Source: Druceiella hillmani (lineage: Eukaryota; Arthropoda; Insecta; Lepidoptera; Hepialidae). From it: DNA of 64,000 nt. Shown here piece after piece: positions 12,091 through 25,032 of this stretch. The stretch is taken from positions 27,369,501-27,433,500 of the forward strand of contig JAYKKI010000015.1 in the NCBI GenBank assembly GCA_039881145.1. Reading direction: 5' to 3'. The translations under genes were made by a program, and so were the position numbers. The notes under the pieces were generated by a model. It saw nothing but the letters and a program-made list of their open reading frames with translations. It was not told the DNA's origin and searched no databases. Numbering within the stretch: position 1 is the first letter of the stretch; every line of letters begins with the position of its first letter.

Positions 12091-13440
12091 GCAATACTCT
12101 GCTGCTTATTCTCACCATTTGCAAATGGTAGCATGACAAAAGTTATAAAACCTCAGAGTGGAATATCGACATGACATAAAACGTATTTAAATGAGTAAAA
12201 CCACTACCAATAGACATTATAACAGCAACAGCTTCTTGTTTTCGTCCGTATTCATCCGACATTTCTGTGTCGCTTCTAAACCAATCCCATCACACGTATC
12301 GCAAATAAATGAAAAATTGTAATATAAGCCTGTTCTCTTTTCTTTCGCAATACATATGTGAGATGTAACTCAATCGAAAAAAGAATTATGTTTACTAATA
12401 ACTACAAACTGTTACTAATAAAAAATTAATATTTACTATTTTTTGCCTTTTAAATTGAATGTCATTTATTAGGTTCTTCCGATAAATTAAAAATAAGACA
12501 ACTAAAATGGGAATAAGAATTAAAAAGATTTTGGCAAGGAATGAGATGCATAAAGATGATTTTCATGAAATAAATATGTGAAAACCATAAAAAGTGATCT
12601 CATTGAATTATAGGTAACGGTTTGATCTATTTTCTCATATCCAAATGATAATACTACATATTTCCAGCGTTTAGAGTAAACTTGGCCGTTTTTCAATGGA
12701 GATTTTTCAAGTGAGCTTCTTATGAAATTCCCAACAGAAAAAAGGCGCTGCATTATTTACTTGCTAAAATAAATATTAAATTTTATTAAAAAATCTAATT
12801 AAGTTTCTGCTAGAAGTTAATTAGATGGCTTTGTATTTTATTATCTTTCGTCAAATTTCATTTGAAAACCGAAGTGGTAATAGAAAATGTCTACTTGCAA
12901 TAGGCAAATAAAGTGTTTGTAGTGCTATGGTAATAAAAACTTCGTTTCTGATTATTATTATTTTTCTAGCATATACAGGCAACCAAAAACTCCACGAAAT
13001 TGATCTTTTTGACTGAAGCTTGCTATAAGCTTTCATTTTTACTATGCAGAACTATTTTATGTTAGAAAACGGAACCAATTTTTCTCCAATTCTCCGAGAA
13101 GGTGAAGAGGATGAAGAAACTCGGGCTATATGTCCAAAAGTTATCCTACTTTGATTCGAATAGATTAGTTTATAAGATATTAATTATTGGAAAATAGAAA
13201 AGTGTATTCATATTACATTTAAAATATTAAGGACTTTAATGAATTTTCTATTTAATTTGCTTATGTTTAAATGTACAAATTTAGTCACCATTATTACAAA
13301 AAAAAATCTTTTGCAAATCCACATGTATATGTACGTATAACAGAAAATAAAATTATTTATTTGAACATCAGCTTTTGACTGGCAGCTGCTTGGGCAAAAG
13401 GGGTTCTTCTCTGAATAATTGAGATCCTCCCAATACTTTT

Positions 13441-13528
13441 ATTGATAACGTTACACATTTTATTGTATTCTGCAAAACATGCAGCGAGTAACAGGTTTTA
13501 TGCTGTGTACGTTAAGTCATGTCTTGAT
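13441..13528 (+). repeat. Dispersed repeat pair, member 1
   Basis: About 88 bases beginning ATTGATAACGTTACACATTT and containing GAGTAACAGGTTTTATG, repeated in direct orientation at 15167-15254 with about 10 mismatches. Function unknown; the short ORFs here are not supported. Confidence 0.8.
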
Positions 13529-13714
13529 ACTGAAGGAAAACACCCAGTTTCATTCTATAGGATTTGTACTGCTTCTGGGTTTAAAAGTTACCTTTGTGTT
13601 AATTCAAATCACATATTATATTTATACCAATTTTTATAGAAATAAGCTTAGTCGTTTAGTACTGATTGAATAACAAATATCCAGATAAACTTTTTGCATT
13701 ATTAGTAAATCATG

Positions 13715-13761
13715 CGAGATGTAAAGTCGAAATGTGTAACACGTTTCGACTTGACATCTCG
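13715..13761. repeat. Hairpin with 22-base arms
   Basis: Arms 13715-13736 (starting CGAGATGTAAAGTCGAAA) and 13740-13761 pair at 20 of 22 positions around a 3-base loop. The loop is too small for a typical miRNA precursor. Confidence 0.85.
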
Positions 13762-13817
13762 TATGGTCGTCATGGTCAGTCCCAAAAACTAAATTATTAA
13801 ACTAAATATAATTGCAT

Positions 13818-13858
13818 ATTTATCTGTTATTTTTTTATTTAAAAAATAACAGATAAAT
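13818..13858. repeat. Perfect 18-base inverted repeat
   Basis: ATTTATCTGTTATTTTTT at 13818-13835 and its exact complement at 13841-13858, loop of 5 bases. Lies 56 bases after another hairpin. Confidence 0.85.
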
Positions 13859-15166
13859 TCACAAACAAAGCAGCATTCGAATTTATATAATTAGCGGGAA
13901 TATTAAACAGTATACAAAAAACTAAATACTTATAAAAAATCGTCTGTCTGTTTGTGTTTTTGTGATGTTTTTCCGAAAGAGTTGGACGTTGAAAGCTGAA
14001 ATTAATGGTACCGATCCGATTGTGCTTCAATAGTTATTATGCATAATTAGTAATACAGAAATCTTAGAGATGGCAAATAATGTAATTTTTTTTTAATTGC
14101 CTTTGTCCTATGGAAAATAATTCGACAGTAAATTTTTGAATGAGAGATATTTTTCATACTGTCCGCAAAAACTTTTACAGAACTTGGGACTTGAATTGTT
14201 ATTATTATGATGAAAACCCACTTAACACTCAAAAATATTCCTATGGCAAATTTTAATGAAGCAAGAAGTAGATTTTTTTCAATTAATACAAATCTTCATA
14301 ACGTGATATTTTTTAAAAATTCCAAATTTTTTTTCAGAATTTTACATAAGGTGGTTCTAGACCCTTGGGCGCCCCTGACCCAAATTTGCATTAAGAGCGA
14401 CTAACGCGACTTAATTGTAGTTTGATTAAAGTGAGATAAACAAGTAAACTGTAATTCATATCATTGAAAAGAGAATGAAATAGCAAATCGAATGCCAATA
14501 CATTCAAATATAGCGGACAGTTTTTGCTGCTATGATTTTTTGAAGATATTATGTTTCACTTCGAAAGTCAGTTTAGTGATTTTGAGACTAATCTAAATGT
14601 ATGTCTATTATTTGAAGCGTAGTTATTACTATTGTTATATATATTTTATATATATTGGTATACTTTGTCAGTAAACAATATTTTTTTTTCTAAAATCACC
14701 AAAATATATGATGAAGGTACAAAAACACCCCTTTCATATACTAGATACATTAGTAATATTATTGAATTTTGCATATGTGAAAAGAAAATTCATTATGAAA
14801 ATGAAAACCGATTTATTTATTACTTAAGGAAGTAATTCTCTATATTTTTGTATATTCATTTAACATGTGCAGAATTTTCTATTATTTCCAATGGAAGTTA
14901 AACCGTTTTAGAATTATAATTTTGTTCAGTGTTAGAAGCAATGTCTTATGATTATATAAAATTGTGTAAAATGTTTTTGTGTTTCTTCAGTTCATTAAGA
15001 AAAAACATAAATTCAAAAGCATTATTTCTTCTACTTTTTCAGATATTATTGCATTAGATCAATTTTTAAATTATTTAAAAATATTATAGCATTATTTTTT
15101 CTATGCCGAATTCCATAAAAGATTTACAAATGATGTAAACATTTTTGCATTAGTTTTTCATTTTTT

Positions 15167-15254
15167 ATTGATAACATTACACATTTTGTCGTGTTCTGCA
15201 AAATATGTAGTGAGTAACAGGTTTTATGATGTGTACGTTAAGTCATATCTTGAC
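15167..15254 (+). repeat. Dispersed repeat pair, member 2
   Basis: Direct copy of 13441-13528, beginning ATTGATAACATTACACATTT. Confidence 0.8.
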
Positions 15255-18200
15255 ATGTAGTTCTACATTTTTATTACTTAACAAAATCACTTCACATTGC
15301 ATTTGGTTACAACGGCCTCTTACACTTTTCGCTCAAATGCCGTATTTTGCAAACAGATTACAGAACTGAGATGACTCACAAAAAATTAACCGTAACAATA
15401 TTTTCATTAAAATAAATGATTTTTAAGTTTATATTTACGTCTGAATATTATATATATGGTTTAGTCTAATCAAGAAACTTGCATTTTTTAAAGACAAAAC
15501 TTTATCAAGCTTTTTCTTAAAAAAAGAAAATTTTGTTTTTAGTTTTTCTCGTATTTTGTTATACTCATAACTATGTAAATATAGTAAAACGACTATTGTA
15601 CTGCAATAATTCCACAAACACATTTCTTCTCTGAATATGAAACAAATTTAATTGCAATAAAGTTAATTCTTTCAGAGTTATATATTATACAACGAATGCC
15701 GCAAGCACGCAAAACCAAAATAGGCACTCGAGGGGCTGGAGTAGCTCCTTAAAATTCTCCAAAAATTTAGGTAAATAAGTAATTTATCTAAAGTTCGTCG
15801 GAAAACTAAATAAATAATTCGAAGTTTCAGAGCTTTTTAGATATTTACAAAATTGGAGATTATTTAAATTTGCTTGTTAATACATACAGGGTTGAGCAGT
15901 TAGTTCTTAGTGGAACTCATAATAGTTTGAATGATAGTTCTTTCTATGTTGTAGCGTTTGATACTACTCATTCTTTTTTGCCATCCTCATATTGATTATT
16001 GTAATAATTTCTTTTGATTGGACGGCAGAAAACTCGAAATGTATTTCCTTTCAAACTTTGATTTATTTGATCCCTGAAACTATAAAGCCTTAAACTAATT
16101 CCTCATCGATATTTTATATTTTTAGTATTCAATAGGATGAAGTGTCCACAAACCACTTCAGTATGAGTTATAGCGAATATAATATTTTTTAAGACTTCTA
16201 TATAAATATTCCCGTGATCAGGTTAAGATTATTCACTCTAAACTGATGGCGTATAAGAATAAAATGGTTCATCTTTTACTTTCTTTAATTCACGTACGTC
16301 GAATTATTTATACCCTCGTCGATCCCCAACAGCATAATGTATTAAGGTGCCACCAGACTAATATTAATCCCGCGAGTGTACGTATACCAAACAGAATATG
16401 CAATAAATTATAAAATATTTTCCTGGTTTTTACGTTTCGTGTGTTTAATGCAAACACAGCATAGGACGTAATAATATCCTGTCCTTTTTACACTAATATT
16501 CTCTTCTCACGAAAATGGTACACCTCGTATGCTATTATTGTGAATACAGATAGATTTTTATTAATCGGATTTCCACGGCTTTCAAATACCAAATTAATAA
16601 TTATATGAACTACTATTGCTATACAAATAACAACATTTCGGTTATTTATTAACCAAGTAACATAAAGATGAAAATAACGTATAAATTTAAAATTATAAAA
16701 AAATCCGTTTGCTTACATAGCAAACCAAAAATTGTGAAAAAAGCTAGACTCTATTTGTTGCAAAGCTGCATATTTTCTTTTTATGTGCGAATGTAGTCCA
16801 CGCATCTCATAAAAATCATTCATCTACATTACTGGGGTATAAACCCAAATTTTTTTGAAAATTGATTGAAATTGATTGAAAATTGATTGGGGTATAAACC
16901 CAAAATTTTTGGAAAATGGGGAGAGATGGGTCTTTTTTAAATATGTTATTTTTACAAATGCATATTATATAATATTTTGTATACACTGTGAACTATGAAG
17001 AGTAGCGTTAAAGGACACCAAATAGAACACCGTTAATCTGCATGTATTTTCAGTAATGACTGCAGACTTCGCTATATATACAGAAGGTACTAGTTATTTT
17101 GCAGTCACTCATTTCTTTGAAAGTCCGCTGGTAAAACCATGAGCTTTTTGCGATAAGAGCGTACAGTTGAAAAGTTCACATCAACACACGTAAGATGCAG
17201 AAAATGCAGGTCACACAGACCTGTCTCGAGATTACGTTTTTAATCTTATTTTTGTTACTAAAAATTGGGGAAAATATACTAACACCTTATGTTTTAAATA
17301 TATTTTATGTGTAACCACCTGTTTTGATCGACGCATCGTTAATTGTGCTAATTACGTTGTTTAATTACGAGTTATTTGTATGTTTTAACAGAAATTGAAA
17401 ACGTATTTAATCTACACTGATATGGTAACAAGAGTATGTCAGTATGCAATCACGCTAAAAAAATTGTATTTTTGTATCTTCGATACTTTGTCACTTGTGC
17501 AAAAGAATGCTTGTATAAAAGAGGTTATCAAGCTTATATCTCAACTCTACAAGAACCTAATTAATTAAAAGGTGACCACTTAAATATTTATTTATTTATT
17601 GAAAGGCTCACAACAGAAGTTACAGTCACGTAGATGTACAATAAAAATAACACAAGTGTAAAACTAGACTATCACTATGTGTCCACAAAATGGTTAGAGT
17701 ATACATCTCTACATTTTCAAATGTTACTCGTTTTATTAAATATATAGGGAAATTACTAAAGTTAGTATTAACTTAGAAACATTAATTCTATCGTACCTGG
17801 TTTTAATTTATAAATACGAAATTTTGTATTTCCTGTTTAAATGTCAATAATTTCGGATCAAAAATGTCTAAGGACGGATGTCGGGAAACAATGTTGTTAT
17901 GCTATCAGCACATTCGAATAAAGGGGCTATAAAAAGAGGTACTATTGTTACAAACTTGTAGCACGAATAATCTGTGTAATGGTATATGGAATCTGAGTCG
18001 AATATTGAAGTGACTGATGGGGATATTATTTTTCCATATAAGCAATTATCAAAATGTATTGTTTTATAATTTTATGTATGCTTTTAACACTAGCATTTGT
18101 TTTATATCTGATACACATTCATAATTTATTAACGTATTTGCAACCAAGTATTTGTAACTACGACTTTTATACTGAAAGAGGAATTAGGAGTGTCAGTCTA

Positions 18201-20337
18201 TTGTCAGTCTATTAATAAATTTACTCTTGAAAATGCTTTTATTGAATATGGAATAACGAGGCTCCATAATTGAAAAATAGCATCTAATTATTAGTCTATT
18301 TTGATGATATCAATATCAATGATTTAACTAAAAGTGTTTATCAATTCATAATGATAAAGAAAACAGATAACAAATGAATACAAAAAAATGTAAAAATATT
18401 ATACACAACAAGACTTAAATACATTCTCGTTCCCAACAAACATAGCACATACATGCGAAGAGACAATTTACAATATCCATATCACGGCATATTTGTCAGG
18501 ATATAGACCGGTTCGCAAAGGAGGTCTGGTTGAAAGCAAGCTGTCATATGGAGTAAAAATGAATATCTGATAATATGGGACATAACAATTTTCCATGCAA
18601 TAGTATAAAAATAAAGATAATATATTTTAAATCGTTTCGAAGTTAGAGAGAATGAAAATTTACCACACCATAGATAGAATGAAAAACAAAATTAAAAGTT
18701 TGGAAAAAATCCACGAAGTATGTAGTCGTCGTAATCGAAAAACGATTCAATATTTTTTATGAAAAACTCGCGACTAAAAGAAAGTAAGAACATATTAATA
18801 TAATTTAAAACTGAAGAAAATCCCTGCCTATGACTTGCAGTTTTATCAGTTCGTGACTAATTGGAATTCACTTAGGTGCACAAATGGCTTATCTATGCTG
18901 CTACAATGTAATTGATATTGAGAAAGGAAATGGCAATGGCAGCCCCGACGGATTTTCTTGGTTTTGTAATAATATTAATCGGTTCTTATTTTTGAAGTTA
19001 TACTTCTTTAGGCGCGTTATGAAAAAATGATGAGAGTGAAATTTTAAGATTCGTCACACAAAAGTTACAGTATGAAGTTGTAGCGGTTGCAGTCTCGAAA
19101 CAAAAGCTATTGGCACCATCGTCGCCTCTGTTCACTGTTTTCATATTCATAGTATTTATCCACATGTTTCTAGTGTCTACATTCACACACGTGTTTTAGT
19201 TTCATATAAGTGCGATTTATATATATGCTGATAAATTATATTCAGTAGTGATTTAAATTCAATATTTTGATTAATATACTTACTATTCGTAAATATTAGT
19301 GAAAAAATTGTGTTTATAGACTTTTTCAAGAGCTCCAATATAATTGAGGTTATCTATCCGTATGTATTATTTAATGATGCCAAAGAAGTATAACTTCTCA
19401 CGCGCGTACATAAGTACACGCACATTTTTTTTTTAGTCGGGAGGGAGGGTTTCTAAAAAAAAACTTAATCCTTTTTCAGTTACGATGACTACATCGGTCG
19501 TGGGTTTTTTTTTTCAAAATGTTTAATTTTGCTTTTTACTTTAAACTTTTTAGCTTGGGCGCATTAGCTTTGTTCAGCCAAAGAAGTTGTGTTGTACCCG
19601 TGCGCAAAAAATTAACAAAAAAATATGATTGGTCTAAATCTATATGCATACGGACGTAATTAGTGTGACACCCGCGTGAATACATAAAGAATGATTGTAG
19701 CAAATAATTAAACTAGCTTTGCGCTGGGATTAATGCAGACGAACACTACGTAGGCACACATTGTTATTCTTAAGTAAATTTTTATATGACCTCTTCAATG
19801 CAATTATTAGGTTTTGCGTTTGTGCAACAGGCAAACAGACAAACGATCATACGGACCCGCATTGGTTGCCCTCAAAACAAAAACTAATAGTTTAGTTTTA
19901 CCAAACATGCATATCCGAATAGAGAATAAAAGTTAATAGCATAACGTGCAGTGAAACATTGTTATAATGCTTTGACTTGTTGTGCAATTCCATTTATTAC
20001 GTTTTCTTTTGGCGGTCTCGTTCGGACATAGTTTTCATACGACAATATTAAACAATTTGAAAATAACTAATATATGTCTCGCTTATAAAGTCTCGTCAAG
20101 AGTCGAAAAATGCATGCGGAATCGTTTCGTTTCACTTGCGCAGACGTACTCGTATTGTGGCCAGATTGTCTTTGCCAGCAATTGGTACAGAAATTCTTTT
20201 TTTTATTATTTTCGTCAATTGTCCCGCAAAATTCACAAGCCTAAAAGCCTAAATTGGTATTTTCATCTGATAAACTGATTATTTTATGATAGTTCGATGA
20301 AAGTACGGTGTTAATATAAGATTATTAACTAAGTCTC

Positions 20338-20341
<4 letters not shown>

Positions 20342-20390
<49 letters not shown>

Positions 20391-20400
20391 ATATATATAT
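20342..20400. repeat. (TA)n microsatellite
   Basis: Two TA runs separated by one register slip (TATTATA). Confidence 0.95.
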
Positions 20401-22090
20401 AAGTTAAACTATGTGTATCTCATGATAGTCTTTCAATATCCGGAGTTGTCAGATAATACAAAGACAGTGTCAAGTTATACAACTTACACGCATTTATGAA
20501 TTGTTAACAATTATATGAGAGTATACTTCCGGAATCAACTTCTGCCAGAGTCAGCTTTTCAAACAAGGAAACAAAAAAACTGAGAAGTTCCAAGCTTATC
20601 AAGACGATACCTACACTGAACAAGAATATTGGGAATTGAAGTTGCAAATTAGGGATATTGAAAACCAGATTTTAGCACAAAAATAAAACTTTGATGTAAA
20701 TAGGTCACAGTTTTTATAAAAATATATCAAGATTTTTCTTTTCCTCCACATATGAAACCTCTTAGAAAAAATTTAATTACATGTGATTTAATGAATAAAA
20801 GTGGTACTATAAAATGGTCCTGTGTTAAAGAGATCCTCTTAATTTGAAATCGTTATCAAAAATTAACCACCATTATAAATATCTCACTAATTTCAAATCT
20901 GTAAAGATAAAGTATGTTGCTAAAATTTTAGCGATTCTCTGTGTACAGCATTGAGTGTTTTTATTGCTTTCTAAATATGGAAACACAAGCTGTATATACA
21001 GCAAATTATATTTCAGACGTCAATCCATTGTTTGGAACTTTTAATAATAATAAGTTCGGAAGGATAATTACATGCCTTTTTTGTAAATAATTCCCATTTA
21101 TATTTCCTGTAATATATAAATACAAATTTTAATTAATATAAACCTGTATAAGTGAATAGCTCATACCATAATATCGATTTTACCTATGACAGGTGTGATT
21201 GGCTTACACAATGATCTTAGCAAAATTACTTATGGATTAGGTATCAGGGTCCATTAGAAAACTTTTTTCAATTGTACGGAAACAAAATGGTTAGTGCCAA
21301 AATCCAAAAGTTATTTGATTTCTATATTTTGTTCGACAATCCCTTATCACTAATATTGTAAAAATATGTAAAAAAAAATTAAAATAATTACTGTCCTTTA
21401 CCTCTCCAGTCCGTAATAAACCGTGAGATCCAGCCAATATGTAAATATACGTATAATGATTTTAATTGTGAAGATTTTACCGAACAGATCATTGCAGAAG
21501 ACAATGCAAATTACTTTGTTGCATATTACGTACAATGGCTTTCATATACAGGTAAAGTTTAAATTTTAATGTTTCAAATTCATTGTGATCAATTACACGA
21601 CATCAGTAAAATTTTATGAGGCGTGTTTGAATTCTTTAATGTGAAATATTCGTGACATAAAATAATCTTAATTAAAGCTTAAAGTTAAAATATTTCTTCA
21701 ATAAACTTTTTATTGTTAGCAAGTTTTTAAATTATTTATCAAATATGATTTCAATATTCTGCTACAACGCCATCTACGAATGATGATTGTCCCTAGATAA
21801 TGCCGTCTATATAGGAGCTGGAAATCCTCGATGCGCCACCTGATAAGTCAACCGCATGTGTTCCATACAAAATAACAATAACTATTCTGCACTTATCTAT
21901 GGCCGAAAATATTTTGACGGAAATACTCGAGATGTCGAGCCGCCCTCTCTATACCACCGTTTAATCAGTATTCCGTTCTGTTACTAATTGTATCACTACT
22001 TTATTATTGTGAATCGTAACGGGATGATAATATTTCTCAAAGTATGGGTTTTCCAACACAAATTAGAACATACGTCTGACTTAAAAAAAA

Positions 22091-22108
22091 AAAAATATAT
22101 ATATATAT

Positions 22109-22159
<51 letters not shown>
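22091..22159. repeat. (TA)n/(CA)n microsatellite upstream of GrC
   Basis: TA, a short ACACAC interruption, then TA; about 340 bases before the GrC start codon. Confidence 0.95.
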
Positions 22160-22164
<5 letters not shown>

Positions 22165-22499
22165 TAAAATCAGATATGTAATTCTAAGGATAAATGCAAA
22201 CAAACAAATGAAGAAACAAACTTTCTCGTTTTACATATTAATATAAAAAAACAGATAATTGTAATGAATTCACGAGTAAAGACGCTGGTAACGATTTTAA
22301 TGGACTTTCAATGGAAATAACATGAAAAATTACGTTTTCTAAAGGTTATAGCTTTTATCATAATACAATGAACAGTGTTATATCATTCATCTAAATCTGC
22401 GTAATAGCGTATATATTTTTGTTAATTTACAAACATTATTGATTTCGTTTCATAGACAGTTGTACAAAGAGCAAATACATATCACATAAATATAACAAA

Positions 22500-25032
22500 A
22501 TGCCGCTTATTCAAATTAAAGTAGAAAGTAACTCACTTAAAATTAACTTTGAAGAAGCATTGAGGCCAATTCTAATTGCTCAGTCTATACTTGGTATGTC
22601 GAGAAAATGCAAATATTCTGGAATTCGATATTGGTTTCAAAAAATTTATAGTATTGTAGTAGCCTGCTGTATTACAGTGCTTCTTCTTGTATCCTCGTTT
22701 GCTGTAGGAACGGGTTTCACACTTATACAGTGCTTGGATGCAGTACAATGTTTATACTGTTGGTATCTCCTCGGTACAGGAGTGTTCTGGAATAAGAAAC
22801 TCTATAGTAAATTAATACATAAAATAAATAAATTAGACGGTTTGTTTACATTAATAAATCCTTCTCAAATGCGTGATTTCGTGAGATACGATAAATCGAA
22901 AAGTGTCGTCTTGGTTTATTTCATATTGTTTTACTATATTCTCTTCGCAGTTGTTGATTACTATTGTGAAAATTATTTCCAGTCTGGTTTATGGGCGCTT
23001 ACATATTTTTTATATGACTCTTCTTTTTGTATGCAATACGATTTAGAAATATCATTTTTTTGTATTGTTGTGTTGGGTATTAGAAAAAGATTACAATTTT
23101 TTAATGAAGTGTTCAGTTGTATTGACCCAACAATGGAGCCGTATTGCCCGGGCCGCTGTAAAGATAATCCTATTTTTAATTTATGTCAATTAGTTATTAA
23201 AATTATAAAATTGTGTAACTATGTTAATAAATTGTGTCAAATTCAGGTGAGAAAAATGACAACATGTTGTTATATTTATTGTAAATAGAGGAAAATTGAG
23301 TGCGAATTATTAATCAACCCAATCTTTCTTTTCAGTTTGTGGTGTGTTTTTTCTTATTGTTCCTTAACACAGTTATCAGTTTAAATATGATACTTGATTG
23401 TATCAAATCTAATGTTAGTAAAGAATTCTGTATTTTTAATGCTCATCATATTCCATTTATTTAGAATATCCTTTAATTAAGTAAATATTAACAATATTTA
23501 TACCATTGAATATATTTGGCGTTAATTTTGTAGAAATTAATTGTTAACAATTAAATGAAACTACGCGATGTAGTATTATTTCTACTTTCTTTAAGTTCTT
23601 TACCACGACCTAGGTTTCGTTGTATTACAACATCTTCAGGTGGGCAAAGAAAAGATCTTCAACAGCATCTTTGCTAATACTCCACCTGAAGATGTTGTAA
23701 TCCAACGAAGCCTAGGTCTTGGTAAAGAACTTAAAGAAAGTAGAAATAATAATACATCACGTAGTTTCATTTAATTGTGAATATTTATACCAATAATAAT
23801 TATACTTTTCTATTTTGTTTTGATCCAATTGCCTTCTTATAAAATAATATATGATATTTAATAATATTAATGTAATATTTTAGGAATACCAAACAGAACT
23901 AATCCTTGGTGGTACACTTTGGACGCTTCATCACTTAATAGCACTTTGTGCGATATGCGTTGCGTGTGAAATGTTACTTCTTCAAGTCGAAAGAACCAAA
24001 ACATGTTTGTTGTCAGTGAGACTGAGCAATCGCTATCGTAAGTACAGGACAAAATTACTAGGAATATGTAAAACCTATAATACCCATTCTTTTCTATCAT
24101 AACGATCCGTTCTTTTCTATCATGACAAAATCATAATTTCCATTGTTTTGATGACCAAGTTAAATGAGATCTTATAATTATATTTTTGTAAATTTAAAAA
24201 TATAGGCCTGTTTACCAATTTAGTTTAACTTTCCATCTAATATTACAATTTTATTCAATTGGCAGCAAAACATTTATCGATTTTTTAATTTCTTGCTATT
24301 GATTTTTAATCGATTTTATTACATCTAATTGATATTATTAACGACGTTTATGTCTTATTCGGACTTGATTAATAAAAAAATGTTAAAGGTGCACGAAATA
24401 GTTTCATGTATTACTGATATTGTTCACTGGACACATGAGAACGAGAGATTGTATGTCAAAACTCATAGTATAACGTAAGAATTTTTCATTCCTCGAGAAG
24501 TATGTATACATGGAGGTGTAGGGGAAAAACGTTTTAATATTTTACATGCTATATGCGTGTAATTATAAATGATCACGCCAACAAAAGTCAAATTATATTC
24601 GCCCTGCATTCCTGGTCGTGTTAATTCTTTTTATATATAAGGTTATTTTAGTAATTCCTTTATCCCTTCCAGCCATGCCTTACGGATCCTTCAACGCAAT
24701 TACCTACCAACAACGACCTGATGATATAGAATAGAATAGAAAATCAATTACTTTACTTTTTAAGTGATCTACTTGATTATTTAGATATAAAAATTTAATT
24801 TATACATAATATATAGTGTGACTAATATTCTGTTTTCATAATTTAATATTTTCTTACAGCTATTGCAAAACGACAAAAAACCGATACGATGCATAAATTA
24901 TTTGAATCGACAAAAACGGGAAAATTCACAGTGTTCGGGCTTTGTGACTTGCGAGCGTCTTTAATATTCCGCGTCATAATTTTCCTTACCACATTTGCTA
25001 TTTTGATGATTGAATATAAAAATCTCCATTAA
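22500..25032 (+). CDS. Gr: Gustatory receptor GrC, complete, 4 exons, 383 aa
   Basis: Divergent member of the insect gustatory receptor family. Exons: 22500-23246 (249 codons), 23336-23413 (26 codons), 23884-24037 (51 codons plus 1 base), 24860-25032 (ending in TAA). Splice sites are CAG/GTGAGA, CTTTTCAG/, AAT/GTTAGT, ATTTTAG/, TATC/GTAAGT and TCTTACAG/; phases are 0, 0, 1 as in GrA and GrB, and exon 2 is the same 78 bases. Hydrophobic segments lie near residues 51-70, 72-92, 136-153, 165-193, 250-270, 293-310 and 360-379. The last exon has GLCDLRASLIFR followed by LTTFAILMIEY, at the place where the family has TYhhhhhQF, so the terminal Gln-Phe is replaced. Intron 2 (23414-23883) contains a fold-back element; intron 3 (24038-24859) has no recognised feature. 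Opposite orientation to GrA and GrB. Family is confident; ligand unknown. Confidence 0.92.
23512..23779 (+). mobile_element. Fold-back element (MITE-like), copy 2, in GrC intron 2
   Basis: Same leader and inverted arms as the copy in GrA. The arms here extend further inward through GGTTTCGTTGTATTACAACA and its complement, about 110 bases each, around a short centre with AAAGATCTTCAACAGCATCT. Confidence 0.85.

Larger units (their letters stand above)
545..12530. repeat. Segmental duplication, copy A (contains GrA)
   Basis: Nearly colinear with 34360-48815. Anchors include 1000-1100/34690-34830, 1800-2220/36040-36440, 3400-3750/37480-37800, GrA/GrB, 7913-8275/42467-42850, 8330-8690/43390-43750, 8765-10900/45470-47480 and 11100-12530/47760-48815. 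Both copies include introns and flanks, so this was a DNA-level event and not retroposition. Noncoding sequence is still alignable by eye with frequent substitutions and short indels. Confidence 0.92.
12531..22499. other. 10 kb with no recognised gene
   Basis: AT-rich. Contains two hairpins (13715-13858), a direct repeat pair (13441/15167), a 55-base local repeat of GGGGTATAAACCC at 16834/16889, a TA tract, and a 16-base inverted pair (18994-19009 and 19382-19397). A patch at 21770-21965 is less AT-rich than its surroundings. Small ORFs such as 19982-20278 show no domain I recognise. Confidence 0.6.
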
